Notes: generated by a model from the sequence alone, not told the origin. Shown: positions 25,397-34,914, numbered from the stretch's first letter. The stretch: 63,541 nt of DNA from Eubacteriales bacterium (GCA_028705775.1 JAQWCW010000015.1:1-63541), one strand, 5' to 3'. Numbers and translations are program-made.

Positions 25397-27982
25397 ATGA
25401 TAAATTGTGTTGATACCAATTTTGCCTCCTACTATAAATGCGCATTACAAGTCAACCCATATTGCTATGCAGCGTTTCGTGGAGAACAAGTGATGGATGA
25501 ATCTGTATATAACGAGCGTATTGCAGAAAAATGCGTAGCTAATGGTATTAGTATTGTTGGCTTAGCGAACCATGGTAATGTAGATTCATCAGAGAGCTTG
25601 CGCGAAGTACTGGAAAACCATGGAATAGTAACTTTTCCAGGTTTTGAAATAATGTCTGCTGAAAAAATACATATGGTTTGTCTCTTCCCAGAAAGTAAAA
25701 CAGTTTCCGAGCTTAACAGATACCTCGGAGCGTTAGGACTGGGAGATTCAATAAATGGCAATGAAACAAGCAGTCTTCCGTGCCTTGATATTGCATCCTA
25801 TGTCGTTCGCGTTGGAGGATTCTGGTATGCTGCACATATAACAAGCGAGAATGGAATACTTGCACTATCAAAGATGCATAATATATGGAGGAACGATTTA
25901 CTCATTGCAGCACAGATACCGGACTCGAAGGAGAACATTGATCCACGATATAAGAACATCATTGCCAATACGGATCCAGCTTACAAGCGCAAGACTTCGC
26001 CTTGTTATATTAATGCCTGCGATGTAGATAAGCCGGAAGATTTGGAGAAAGATACCGCAACTGTTCTCGTTAAAATGACCACTCCGACATTTGAGTGCTT
26101 CAAAGTTGCATTTATGGATGCAGAGTCACGTATACGCTTGAATAGCGAGGTGGAATATGGTTATCAAAGTAGCATTAATAGGGTTTGCGTATTTGGTGGG
26201 TACTTAAACGGGCTTGATGTGAAATTTTCCAACAATTTAGTAACGATAATTGGAGGTCGCGGTGCTGGAAAATCGACGTTAATTAACCTTATCAGATATG
26301 CTTTCAATCGCCCGCCAATGGAAAGAGAGCGTCTGAAGGAATTTGACGATATGATTGAACACAACCTAGGGAACAATGCTAGGATAGAAGTATGCATAAC
26401 ATCCTATTCACAACATGGAAGAGAGTATAAGATAACCCGACGATACAATGGACTGCCTATAATAGAGGATACTGAGGGAAATGTTCTTGAGTTTCATGTC
26501 GATGATCTGTTGCCAAGTATAGAAATATTCGGGCAAAATGAGATTGCCGAGGCTGTACGAAGCGTTGAATTCGTATATCGAATCGTTCAAAGGTTATTTC
26601 TCGATGACAAATTGATCAAAGACCGCTTGAGCGAAGCCTATGAGCGACTCAGGGTGAATAGTAGCGCAATTAACGATATACAGAAAAAAATTTCAAAGGA
26701 CGAAGTCCTTGTTGCAGAATTGCCCACTAAAAGAGCTAAGCTCAAGTACTACATAGACGCAGGCTTAGGTGAAAAGCTACCAATACTTAAAAAACTTGCC
26801 GAGCAAGAGGCTGCTTATATTCAGTTTATAGACAGTATACCAAGTGCACCTATCGATTGGCCACATATTCAATTAACCAATGCTAACACACCTGAGCTGG
26901 AATGCCTAAGAGAATTGTGGCAACAATTCGAAGAACGAGTAAACGAGTTGTCGGTTAGTTACTCTGATTTAATTGCCAAAACAAAAGAGCAAGCTGTCGC
27001 ACTTAAGGAACAATGGAATCAAAATAGAAGGAAGTACGATGAACCTATTCAACAAGCCCTAGCCGGCGTTCAAGGCATACACGATAAAACTAGTTCTGAG
27101 ATGGTTGCGGAGTATTCAGAATTACTCCGACAAGTAGAGCTTGGTGAACCTGTACAGAATCGCATCGAAAGCTACTCTACACAGTTATTGGAATTCTATA
27201 ATGAAAGACGAACTATAATTGAGAACTGCAATAAGTGTTGGGATGCATATATTGATTCAGTAAGCAGACAACTAAAGCGAATCAATAAACGTATGGAGAA
27301 AAGTACAATCAAGATATCAATCGATTTCAGACAAGATAAAGCGCCGCTACTCGACATGCTACTAGGGATACCTGGTATTGGCGAAAAAACTATCAACGGC
27401 ATCGCTGTATATCCCAGTTTTGATGTATTCCAGTTTGCTGATGACGTGAGAGCTGGCACCGATGTACTAAAGAGTAAATACTCTATTTCACAAGCTATCG
27501 CTGATAAAATTTATAGAGGCCTTGATCAGTCTAAGTTGCTAGAGATTGAGGGATTTAGATTGAAGGATGTATTTAACATTGAGCTGTTTGTAAACGGGAG
27601 GTATAAACCACTTCGTAGTTTATCGAAAGGCCAACAATGTACAGCAATACTAAGCGTTCTTCTCGTTGATAATAAAGATCCACTAATTATCGATCAACCT
27701 GAAGACAATTTGGATAATGCTTATATTGCTGAAAGCCTCATTGCAACAATAAGGCAAAACAAGACAATGAGGCAATACATATTTGCAACGCACAATGCAA
27801 ATATCCCTGTATTTGGAGATGCCGAGTTAATCATTACTATGGCGGAGGAAGATGGTCTTGGTAGTACTATTTGCGATGGCGTAGGTTCTATTGATATTCC
27901 TACAGTAAAAAACTACGTAATAAAGATTCTCGAGGGCGGGGAGAATGCATTCCGAATGAGAGAATTGAAGTATGGAATTTAG
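25397..27982 (+). CDS. PHP-domain / SMC-like AAA ATPase (TrlF-like), defence candidate
   Basis: This 861-residue protein has an N-terminal PHP-like region (SIVGLANHGNVDSSESLREVL near 52-72, PGFEIMSAEKIHMV near 80-93) joined to an ABC/SMC-type ATPase. The Walker A IIGGRGAGKSTLINLI lies near 284-299, a long coiled coil runs about 410-640, the signature region is LRSLSKGQQC near 738, the Walker B LIIDQPEDNLDN near 767 and the H-loop ATHNANIP near 797. The layout matches TrlF-family ATPases found in defence islands. The first PHP metal motif, usually HxH, reads QVNPY here and may be degenerate. The gene is clearly more AT-rich than its neighbours, a sign of transfer. Confidence 0.8.
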   Translation: MINCVDTNFASYYKCALQVNPYCYAAFRGEQVMDESVYNERIAEKCVANGISIVGLANHGNVDSSESLREVLENHGIVTFPGFEIMSAEKIHMVCLFPESKTVSELNRYLGALGLGDSINGNETSSLPCLDIASYVVRVGGFWYAAHITSENGILALSKMHNIWRNDLLIAAQIPDSKENIDPRYKNIIANTDPAYKRKTSPCYINACDVDKPEDLEKDTATVLVKMTTPTFECFKVAFMDAESRIRLNSEVEYGYQSSINRVCVFGGYLNGLDVKFSNNLVTIIGGRGAGKSTLINLIRYAFNRPPMERERLKEFDDMIEHNLGNNARIEVCITSYSQHGREYKITRRYNGLPIIEDTEGNVLEFHVDDLLPSIEIFGQNEIAEAVRSVEFVYRIVQRLFLDDKLIKDRLSEAYERLRVNSSAINDIQKKISKDEVLVAELPTKRAKLKYYIDAGLGEKLPILKKLAEQEAAYIQFIDSIPSAPIDWPHIQLTNANTPELECLRELWQQFEERVNELSVSYSDLIAKTKEQAVALKEQWNQNRRKYDEPIQQALAGVQGIHDKTSSEMVAEYSELLRQVELGEPVQNRIESYSTQLLEFYNERRTIIENCNKCWDAYIDSVSRQLKRINKRMEKSTIKISIDFRQDKAPLLDMLLGIPGIGEKTINGIAVYPSFDVFQFADDVRAGTDVLKSKYSISQAIADKIYRGLDQSKLLEIEGFRLKDVFNIELFVNGRYKPLRSLSKGQQCTAILSVLLVDNKDPLIIDQPEDNLDNAYIAESLIATIRQNKTMRQYIFATHNANIPVFGDAELIITMAEEDGLGSTICDGVGSIDIPTVKNYVIKILEGGENAFRMRELKYGI

Positions 27983-27991
27983 AAACACAAT

Positions 27992-28189
27992 ATGCTGCGG
28001 ATGACGGATGGCGACACTGAAGGGAAAATTCGTAAGCTGATGGACTATACCGCGCGTGGCGGCGACGTTGCCGACCCATGGTATACGGCAGAATTTGGCG
28101 TAACATACCGCGATATTCACGACGGCTGCGCGGGATTGCAGGAAGCGATGCTTCAGGAGGACAGAAAATTTGATTATGCCGATATGTAG
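27992..28189 (+). pseudogene. C-terminal fragment of low-molecular-weight protein-tyrosine phosphatase
   Basis: The readable 65 residues contain the conserved LMW-PTP end: DVADPWYTAEFGVTYRDIHD, where the catalytic Asp of the DPWY loop is kept, and GCAGLQEAML. The P-loop half with the catalytic CxxxxxR is missing. It starts 9 bp after the ATPase stop, consistent with insertion of the ATPase module cutting an older gene. It overlaps the start of the deformylase-like gene. Confidence 0.75.
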
Positions 28190-28580
28190 GGATACCATAC
28201 TGCTCAGGCAAAAGAGCATCGCTGCCACGTATGATGATACCGCGATCATCCGTGACCTCAAGGAAACGCTGACCGCTCATCTGGATTCCTGCGTTGGCAT
28301 GGCGGCGAATATGATTGGCGTGAGCAAGCGCGTGATTGCTGTCGCCATCAGTCCGATGATCCTCGTGATGGTCAATCCCGAGATTTTGAATAAGGCAGAC
28401 GCTTATGAAGCCGAGGAAGACTGCCTTTCATTGACTGGTACGCGAAAGACCACGCGTTGGGAATCGATTGATGTCAAGTGGCTCGACGAATCGTTCAAGC
28501 CGCGTCGACAGACGTTCACCGGTTGGACGGCACAGATCATTCAACACGAGGTCGATCATTGTAACGGGGTGCTAATCTAA
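28170..28580 (+). CDS. Peptide deformylase-like protein (short paralogue)
   Basis: This 136-residue member of the peptide deformylase family removes, in canonical members, the formyl group from nascent proteins. The start is a TTG at 28170, 9 nt after AGGAGG; an ATG two codons on is the alternative. The metal ligands are present: Cys in EEDCLSLTG and the HEVDH helix near residue 126. The first motif reads CVGMAANMIG, so the Gln of the usual GxGxAAxQ is replaced by Met. Short PDF paralogues of this kind exist in Firmicutes. Activity is uncertain. Confidence 0.8.
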   Translation: MIMPICRDTILLRQKSIAATYDDTAIIRDLKETLTAHLDSCVGMAANMIGVSKRVIAVAISPMILVMVNPEILNKADAYEAEEDCLSLTGTRKTTRWESIDVKWLDESFKPRRQTFTGWTAQIIQHEVDHCNGVLI

Positions 28581-28622
28581 GTTCGCTCAATATATTCCCC
28601 AACATGAACGGAGGATAGATAA

Positions 28623-29502
28623 ATGGCTGACCTCACAGGGAAAACAACGCTCGTGACCGGAGCGAACTCCGGTATGGGCATGGCGATCGTGGCGGCGTTT
28701 GCCGATATGGGCGCGCATGTGGTATGTGCCGCAGCGAAACTCGCGGAAGAGCCGCTTTTGATGCGCTTGTCGGCGAGAAAAACCGAGGCATCGAACTGAT
28801 GCTCTGCGACCTTGGCGATTTAGCCTCTATCCGTTCATTTGCGGAATCATTTCACAAAACGCATATGTGTCTGGACACACTTGTCAATAACGCGGGGTTT
28901 ATTTCCCTTGACCGGCAAGAAACCAGCGACGGATTCGAGCGTCAGTTCGGCGTTAATCATTTGGGCACTTCGCGCTGACGCTGTCGCTGCTCGATCTTAT
29001 CCCGTCTGGCGGACGAATCGTCTCAGTCGCTTCCGGCGCGCACAAGGTGGGACGCATCCATTGGGACGATGTCAACCTGACGCGCGGCTACAACGTCGCG
29101 AAAGCATATGGACAAAGCAAACTGGCCAACGTTCTGTTTACGAGGGAGCTTGCAAAACGCATGATTCATCGCGGCGTGACGGTCAACTACTGCCACCCTG
29201 GCGCAGTCGCCACGTCCATGGGCATTGACCGAAAAACAGGCTTTGGGAAGGGAATCACAGGTCTTTTGCGCCCATTCTTCCTCACGCCGGCGCAGGGCGC
29301 GGACACGGCGATTTGGCTTGCCACCAGCGATGATTGTCAAGGCGTTAGCCGCGAGTACTTCTGCAAGCAAAAGAAAGCCTACACTTCAAAGGATGCGTCA
29401 GATATGGCATCAGCAGCGCGGCTGTTTTCTTTGAGCGAAGATATGACAGGCGTCTATATGTGTGATGACGTAAGTGATTTATCCTTCCATCGGCATAGAT
29501 AG
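28623..29502 (+). pseudogene. Short-chain dehydrogenase/reductase, two frameshifts
   Basis: The gene starts MADLTGKTTLVTGANSGMG (Rossmann TGxxxGMG) after a GGAGG site. Homologous sequence continues through three frames: CRSETRGRAAF to VNHLGTS, then FALTLSLLDLIPSGG, with the catalytic YGQSKLANV motif near 29108. Frame breaks lie near 28730 and 28970. The retinol-dehydrogenase-like SDR reads through to about 29502 with no other damage. Two independent small indels make it non-functional unless they are assembly errors. Confidence 0.8.
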
Positions 29503-29575
29503 ACACCACTGCGCTAAAAAGTTGGCGGTCAAAAATGTAACGATCCGAACCGCTCCAGCTTGCTCTAGCAAACAT
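29476..29575 (+). repeat. Diverged direct repeat, copy 1
   Basis: The block starts GTGATTTATCCTTCCATCGG and includes GGTCAAAAATG and CCGAACCGCTCC. It matches 30063-30160 with scattered differences. The two copies flank the recombinase remnant. Confidence 0.6.
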
Positions 29576-29769
29576 GACCACTATCAAACGAAACCCCTGC
29601 ACTATCGAATTATTCTCACTATCAAATGGTTCTCTTCATATCATTTGACAGTGCAAGCATAGCGTACCCATAAGCACGCGTTTAGCCCCAGAACCACATT
29701 ATCAAAGCCACAAATAGCTCAAAAAGCCCTTATTTTGCGCCTTTTGGGGCTATTCCTTGTATCAATCAC

Positions 29770-29985
29770 GCTCGACTGATAGACCTGATCGTCGCAAAGT
29801 CGGTCATCCGCTTTGCCCGCAATACCGTCGATACTCGGACCACCATTCGTAAGCTAAAAGAAAAAGGCGTGGGCGTCATCTTCGAGAAAAGAACATCGAC
29901 ACGCTGGATTCCAAGGGTGAACTGCTTCTCGGATGGTAAGGTAACTACGCCATATAAGCGGTTTCTCGGCTACTGGCGCATATGT
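29770..29985 (+). pseudogene. Remnant of a serine recombinase
   Basis: Translation gives DLIVAKSVIRFARNTVDTRT, then after a frameshift NIDTLDSKGELL, then DGKVTTPYKRFLGYW. These pieces line up in order with the catalytic domain of the large serine recombinase at the right end of the window (TKSVSRFARNTVDS, LDSKGELL, SDGKVSMPYKHFLGYE). The segment between them, covering the SSLAQEE region, is deleted. This is a decayed relative on the opposite strand. Confidence 0.8.
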
Positions 29986-30062
29986 CTTGATTCTATTTGG
30001 GTTGTGGGGCATACAGGAGACACTATTTACTTTGAATTATTGTATCTCCTTGCTGGCAGATA

Positions 30063-30160
30063 GGTGATTTATCCCTCCATTGGCATAGCGAAACATCACC
30101 GCGCCCGCGAATGTGGACAGTCAAAAATGCATCGCTCCAAACCGCTCCCGCGCAAGTAGA
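30063..30160 (+). repeat. Diverged direct repeat, copy 2
   Basis: The block starts GTGATTTATCCCTCCATTGG and includes AGTCAAAAATGC and CCAAACCGCTCC, matching 29476-29575. It may mark the second end of the decayed element. Confidence 0.6.
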
Positions 30161-30202
30161 CATAAATAATGCACCCATCCTTGCAGTGTGAAAATTTCCG
30201 TT

Positions 30203-30320
30203 AGGGGGATGCATACTATGCGTCGCAGGGATGCAAATTCCACGCAGGGGGATGCAAACGGGACGCACAACTATTGATAAAAAGAAACGATAGCTTTCAG
30301 TGATTGGCAGGGGGATGCAA
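30203..30320 (+). repeat. Short G-rich direct repeats (GGGGGATGCAAA)
   Basis: Four copies of a 12-14 bp unit, consensus CAGGGGGATGCAAA, begin near 30203, 30227, 30245 and 30307. Spacing is irregular, so this is not a CRISPR array. The function is unknown. Confidence 0.55.
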
Positions 30321-30521
30321 ATCTATAGACAAGCTGTGTCTATTAAGCTGGGCTGCAGACCGAATTGGGCAATCTCGATTTCACACAAATGACGGCAATT
30401 GCCACCCGTTATTCAATTAAATCCTTCAGCGCCTCGATTTTTCTTGTGTTTCGCCGGAACGTAGAACAAGAGCCGTCATTTTCGTGACGACTCTCATTCT
30501 ATCAACTGTTAGGTTGAATTA

Positions 30522-30598
30522 TGGTGCGTCCGACAGGATTCGAACCTGCGGCCTTCAGAGTCGGAGTCTGACGCTCTATCCAACTGAGCTACGGGCGC
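30522..30598 (-). tRNA. tRNA-Arg (anticodon CCG)
   Basis: The 77-nt cloverleaf has encoded CCA. The D stem is GCTC/GAGC, the anticodon stem TCAGA/TCTGA with loop CTCCGAC (anticodon CCG, reads CGG), the variable loop is 5 nt and the T arm GCAGG-TTCGAAT-CCTGT. The acceptor stem GCGCCCG/CGGACGC has a C4-A69 mismatch. Variable region A lies on its 3' side. Confidence 0.93.
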
Positions 30599-30864
30599 GA
30601 GCAGGGATTATTATAACATCAGGAGATTGAGAAGTCAAATACAGGCGAGACCGGCGAGAAACGCTGAATTAGTCTGACGAAGCAGAATACAGGCGCGAAA
30701 AACGCATATGAAACAAGGTAATTAACCCTCAATCACGGCAGCGCCTTAGCGAAAAACGCCCGCCGCCGCGTTTGCCTCAATACGAAGCCGCAGACGCGGC
30801 TTTATATCGGGGTACTCTAACGCGAGCGGCGGGAGCAGAGCTTCAATTTACGGAAAGCTTGGCT

Positions 30865-32550
30865 TTACTCAGCCGAAGTCTCCGCCTTTTTTGCCGCTTT
30901 CTTTGCAGCGGGTTTCTTTGCGGCGGCTTCGCCGTCTGTTTTCTTTGCCGGAGCTTTCTTCGCCGCAGGCTTCTTGACGGTTTCGGTATCGGAAGCCACC
31001 TTTTTTGCGCTTGTCTTTTTGGCTTCGGACTTCTTTTCCGCCTCTGCGTCATCGGCTTTCTTTACGGCAGCTTTTTTTGCAGTCGGCGCTTTCTTATCTT
31101 TCTTTTCCGAATCGGGCGGGCAAAGCTTTTCATACAGCTTTACATACTCCTGTGCCGATTTTGTCCACGAATAATCGCCGTTCATTCCGCGCCGCATAAG
31201 CTCCTGCCATACGTCCTGATGGTCGAAGTAATAATAAACGGCGCGCTGAATCGTGCTGAGCATATCATGAGCGTTATAGTTGAAGAAGGTAAAGCCGTTA
31301 CCCTCGCCGGTGTACTCGTTATACGAAAGCACAGTGTCGCGCAGACCGCCTGTTTCGCGGACAATCGGCACAGTTCCGTAGCGAAGGCTCATCATCTGGC
31401 TGAGTCCGCAAGGCTCAAACTGGCTCGGCATGAGGAACATATCCGCGCCGGCATAAATCATATGCGCAAAGCGGTTGTCCATCGCAAACCTTGCTGCAAT
31501 CTTATTGGGATACTGATGCTCCGCCCAGCTGAACAGGTTGACATACCTTGCGTCGCCCATTCCGAGAATTACGAGCTGAACATCCATATCCATGAGCTGG
31601 CTGATAACGCAGTCGATTAAATCCAGCCCCTTCTGATTGCTCAGGCGACCGACCATGCCGATAACGGGAACGTCGGGACGGATGGGAAGCCCCGCTTCCT
31701 TCTGAAGCTCGCTCTTGCAAATCGCCTTGCCGCTCATATCGTCGGCGTTATACTTCGCGGCGGTGAAGGTATCGCCGTCGGGGTTATAGGTTACGATATC
31801 AATTCCGTTCAGAATTCCGGCAAGCTGCTCGCGGCGGGCGCGAAGCAAGCCTTCCATCCTCTCGCCGTAGTACGAATTCGTAATCTCCTCGGCGTAGCTC
31901 GGGCTTACTGTCGTGATTTCGTCCGTATAAACCAGCGCAGCCTTCATGAAGTTGGCGCAGCCGTAGCACTCAAGCTTGTCATCGGTAAACAGGCTGTCGC
32001 CCAGCCCCAAGACATCCTGAACCGCCTTGCGGTCGAAAATGCCCTGATACTGGAGATTATGAATGGTAAAAATGGTCTTGATATCCTTATAGAAATCAAG
32101 ATGCGCGTACTGGATTTTGAGCAACGCGGGAACAAAGCCCGTCTGCCAGTCATGGCAATGGATTACGTCCGGATGAAAATCAATATGCGGAAGCGTGTTG
32201 AGCACAGCGCGGTCAAAGAAGCCATAGCGCTCATACTCATCGCCGCCCAGCCCATAGATATAGCCGCGGTCAAAATAGTACTTATTGTCTATAAAGTACC
32301 ACGTTACGCCATCCATATTGAGCGCCTCAACGCCGCAATACTGATTGCGCCAGCCCAAATCGACCTGAAAGTCGCACACATGGCGCATCTGGCTCACATA
32401 TTCATCCGGAATTGCCGAATACAGCGGCAGCATAACGCGAACGTCATGCCCCTGTTTAGCGAGAACCGGCGCGAGCGCTCCGACAACATCGGCAAGCCCG
32501 CCGGTTTTGCAGAACGGAACGCATTCGCTTGCACAGAAAAGAATCTTCAT
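30865..32550 (-). CDS. glgA: Glycogen synthase with Lys/Ala-rich C-terminal tail
   Basis: This GT5 glycogen synthase elongates alpha-1,4-glucan from ADP-glucose. It starts MKILFCASECVPFCKTGGLA (the KxGGL motif binding ADP-glucose) after AAGGAGG. Further motifs are TIHNLQYQG near 172, GRLSNQKGLDLID near 297 and EPCGLSQMMSLRYGTVPIVRETGGL near 377. The catalytic enzyme ends near residue 477. Residues 478-561 are a tail of repeated AAKKxAAKK units, like histone H1 tails, that is not part of normal GlgA. It is the last gene of the glg operon, 29 bp after glgD. Confidence 0.95.
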   Translation of the reverse strand: MKILFCASECVPFCKTGGLADVVGALAPVLAKQGHDVRVMLPLYSAIPDEYVSQMRHVCDFQVDLGWRNQYCGVEALNMDGVTWYFIDNKYYFDRGYIYGLGGDEYERYGFFDRAVLNTLPHIDFHPDVIHCHDWQTGFVPALLKIQYAHLDFYKDIKTIFTIHNLQYQGIFDRKAVQDVLGLGDSLFTDDKLECYGCANFMKAALVYTDEITTVSPSYAEEITNSYYGERMEGLLRARREQLAGILNGIDIVTYNPDGDTFTAAKYNADDMSGKAICKSELQKEAGLPIRPDVPVIGMVGRLSNQKGLDLIDCVISQLMDMDVQLVILGMGDARYVNLFSWAEHQYPNKIAARFAMDNRFAHMIYAGADMFLMPSQFEPCGLSQMMSLRYGTVPIVRETGGLRDTVLSYNEYTGEGNGFTFFNYNAHDMLSTIQRAVYYYFDHQDVWQELMRRGMNGDYSWTKSAQEYVKLYEKLCPPDSEKKDKKAPTAKKAAVKKADDAEAEKKSEAKKTSAKKVASDTETVKKPAAKKAPAKKTDGEAAAKKPAAKKAAKKAETSAE

Positions 32551-32579
32551 AAATTGCCTCCTTAATTTGCCGCCAAAGG

Positions 32580-33701
32580 TCAGATGACTACATTCTTAGC
32601 GACAACGATGGGGTATGCCGCAGGTCCAATCAGACGGGCGTTACGCTTGATAACCGCCTGCTTATCAAGAATACAGTTTTCAATCTGCGCTCCGGACTGG
32701 ATTTCCGCATCCTGCATGATAATGCAGTTCTTGACTACCGCGTCGGGCGCGATGCGAACGCTGCGGAAGAGAATCGAATTCTCAACCCTGCCCTCGATTA
32801 TCGAGCCGTCGGCAATGAGCGAATTGACAACCTCGCTCTTGCCCTCATACCTTGCAGGCATTTCGTCGCGAACCTTGGTGTAAACCGGACGGTCCTCGCT
32901 GAACAGCGAGCGCAGGGTGTCCGCCTTGAGCAAGTCCATATTGAAGCGATAGTAGCTCTGCACGGAGTCAATCTGCCACGCCTTATCCTTGAACTCAAAG
33001 CCGCAAACCTTCATGCTCTTGTCCGCGACAAGACGCTGGATTACATCGCGGGTAAGGTCATGCAGACCGTGAGCAACGCCTTGGTCAACCATCGTGCGCA
33101 GAAGCTCGCGCTTCATGAGGTAAACCTCCATGAAGGTGTTCTCATTGCTCGGATTGGTCGGCTCAATCTCCATATCGGTTACGCGGCCTTCCTCGTCAAC
33201 CGCAAGGTAGGTATTCGCTTCGCTTTTCTGCATGGAGGGGTCTTTGGTATAGAGCATTGTTATGTCCGCGCCGTTATCTATATGCGCGGCAATCATATCA
33301 TCAAACTTATAGTTGTAAATGATATGGCTGTTGGTTAGTATGACATACTCCTGCCTCGAGCGGCGCAGATAGCTGCTGTTGGAGCGGAGCGCGTCAAGCA
33401 TTCCGGAATAAAGCCCTACATTCTCGCGGGTAAGGAAGGGCGGGAGGATATAAAGACCGTCGTTCTTGCCGTGCAAATCCCATTCCTTGCCGCTTCCAAG
33501 ATGGTCCATAAGGCTGTGGTAATTCTTCTGCATTATTACGCCGACGTTGCGCATTCCGCTGTTAACCATGCTCGACATAAGAAAATCTATAATGCGGAAG
33601 CGTCCGGCTACGGGCAGCGCTGCGATAGCGCGGGTTATTGTAAGCTCGCGCAAGCGGTCGTCACGCTCGCCGGTATAGATAATACCCATTACATCTTTCA
33701 T
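32580..33701 (-). CDS. glgD: GlgD subunit of glucose-1-phosphate adenylyltransferase
   Basis: This 373-residue non-canonical ADP-glucose pyrophosphorylase subunit pairs with GlgC in Firmicutes. It starts MKDVMGIIYTGERDDRLREL. The catalytic GGxGxRL loop of GlgC is absent at this site, as expected for GlgD, while VAGRFRIIDFLMSSMVNSG and the C-terminal left-handed beta-helix (IIEGRVENSILFRSVRI) are present. It is probably regulatory. It lies 19 bp downstream of glgC. Confidence 0.94.
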   Translation of the reverse strand: MKDVMGIIYTGERDDRLRELTITRAIAALPVAGRFRIIDFLMSSMVNSGMRNVGVIMQKNYHSLMDHLGSGKEWDLHGKNDGLYILPPFLTRENVGLYSGMLDALRSNSSYLRRSRQEYVILTNSHIIYNYKFDDMIAAHIDNGADITMLYTKDPSMQKSEANTYLAVDEEGRVTDMEIEPTNPSNENTFMEVYLMKRELLRTMVDQGVAHGLHDLTRDVIQRLVADKSMKVCGFEFKDKAWQIDSVQSYYRFNMDLLKADTLRSLFSEDRPVYTKVRDEMPARYEGKSEVVNSLIADGSIIEGRVENSILFRSVRIAPDAVVKNCIIMQDAEIQSGAQIENCILDKQAVIKRNARLIGPAAYPIVVAKNVVI

Positions 33702-33720
33702 AATTCATGCTCCTTCCGGC

Positions 33721-34914
33721 TTATTTGAGCTTTTCGGCTGCCGCCGCGTCAACCTGCTGTCCGGCTTCAACAACTATGCCGGAGGGAATTACTGCGCCCT
33801 GACCGACAACCGCGATATTCCCCTCTTCGCCGCCAATCTTGGCGCCCGCCTTGATAACGGCGGTTTCGGCAATTATCGCGCGGCGCACAAGCGCTCCACG
33901 CCCTATAACTGCGCCGGGCATTACAACGCTGTCGATGATTTCCGCGCCCTGCTCAACGGTTACGCCCGCAAACAGAACGCTGTGCTTGACCGTGCCGAAA
34001 ACCTCGCAGCCCTCGGTAATAAGGCTGTCCTCTACGATTGCTCCGGCAGCGACATAATGCGGAGGGAAGCCGGGATTGCGCGCGTATATGCGCCATTTGT
34101 GGTCGTAAAGGTCTATCGGCATCGGGCGCTTGAGCAAGTCCATATTGGCTTCCCAAAGGCTCTCGATTGTTCCGACATCCTTCCAGTAGCCGTCAAACGC
34201 ATACGCGACAAGCTTCTGCTTATCGGCAAGCATTTTCGGAATGATGTTCTTTCCGAAATCGTTGCTGCTCTTTTTATCAGCTTCATCGCCGACAAGATAT
34301 TCGCGGAGCTTCTGCCAAGAGAAGATGTAAACGCCCATGCTCGCCTTGTTGGATTTAGGCGCCTTCGGCTTCTCCTCGAACTCAACGATGGTGTTTTCCT
34401 CGTCCGTGTTCATTATTCCGAAGCGGCTCGCTTCCTCCCACGGCACTTCAAGCACCGCGATGGTCGCGTCGGCATTCTTCTCGATATGATAGCGGAGCAT
34501 CGCATTGTAATTCATCTTGTAAATATGGTCGCCGGAAAGAATCAGAACATAATCGGGATTATACTGCTCGATAAACGCGATATTCTGATATATTGCGTTC
34601 GCGGTTCCGCGATACCATTCGCCAATCTTGCCCTTCACATACGGAGGCAGCACGAATACGCCGCCGTTGGACAAGTCAAGGTCCCAAGGCGAGCCGCTGC
34701 CGATGTAGGCGTTCAGCTCAAGCGGCTGATACTGCGTAAGCACGCCTACGACGTCGATGCCGCTGTTGGAACAGTTGCTCAGCGGAAAATCGATTATTCG
34801 ATATTTTCCGCCATAGGGGATGGCAGGCTTTGCCATGTTCTGCGTCAGGACGCCGAGGCGGCTGCCCTGTCCGCCTGCGAGTAGCATTGCCACGCAGGTC
34901 TTTTTCCTCAACAT
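33721..34914 (-). CDS. glgC: Glucose-1-phosphate adenylyltransferase, catalytic subunit
   Basis: GlgC makes ADP-glucose from glucose-1-phosphate and ATP, the first committed step of glycogen synthesis. The 397-residue product has [15 protein letters not shown] near residues 10-24, [20 protein letters not shown] near 29-48, [13 protein letters not shown] near 126 and [13 protein letters not shown] near 176. A beta-helix C-terminal domain follows (residues 285-380), with a short extra acidic/alanine end. The start is preceded by a GGAG-type site. Confidence 0.97.
   Translation of the reverse strand: MLRKKTCVAMLLAGGQGSRLGVLTQNMAKPAIPYGGKYRIIDFPLSNCSNSGIDVVGVLTQYQPLELNAYIGSGSPWDLDLSNGGVFVLPPYVKGKIGEWYRGTANAIYQNIAFIEQYNPDYVLILSGDHIYKMNYNAMLRYHIEKNADATIAVLEVPWEEASRFGIMNTDEENTIVEFEEKPKAPKSNKASMGVYIFSWQKLREYLVGDEADKKSSNDFGKNIIPKMLADKQKLVAYAFDGYWKDVGTIESLWEANMDLLKRPMPIDLYDHKWRIYARNPGFPPHYVAAGAIVEDSLITEGCEVFGTVKHSVLFAGVTVEQGAEIIDSVVMPGAVIGRGALVRRAIIAETAVIKAGAKIGGEEGNIAVVGQGAVIPSGIVVEAGQQVDAAAAEKLK

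Larger units (their letters stand above)
29503..30521. other. Gene-poor relic region before tRNA-Arg
   Basis: This 1-kb stretch has no intact gene. It holds the tail of repeat copy 1, an eroded serine-recombinase fragment, repeat copy 2 and a short GGGGGATGCAAA repeat series; each is listed separately. The rest shows no recognisable structure. Confidence 0.6.

Noticed and set aside
30203-30320. Possible CRISPR array
   Set aside because: Repeat units are short and imperfect, with spacings from about 18 to over 60 bp, and no cas genes are near.
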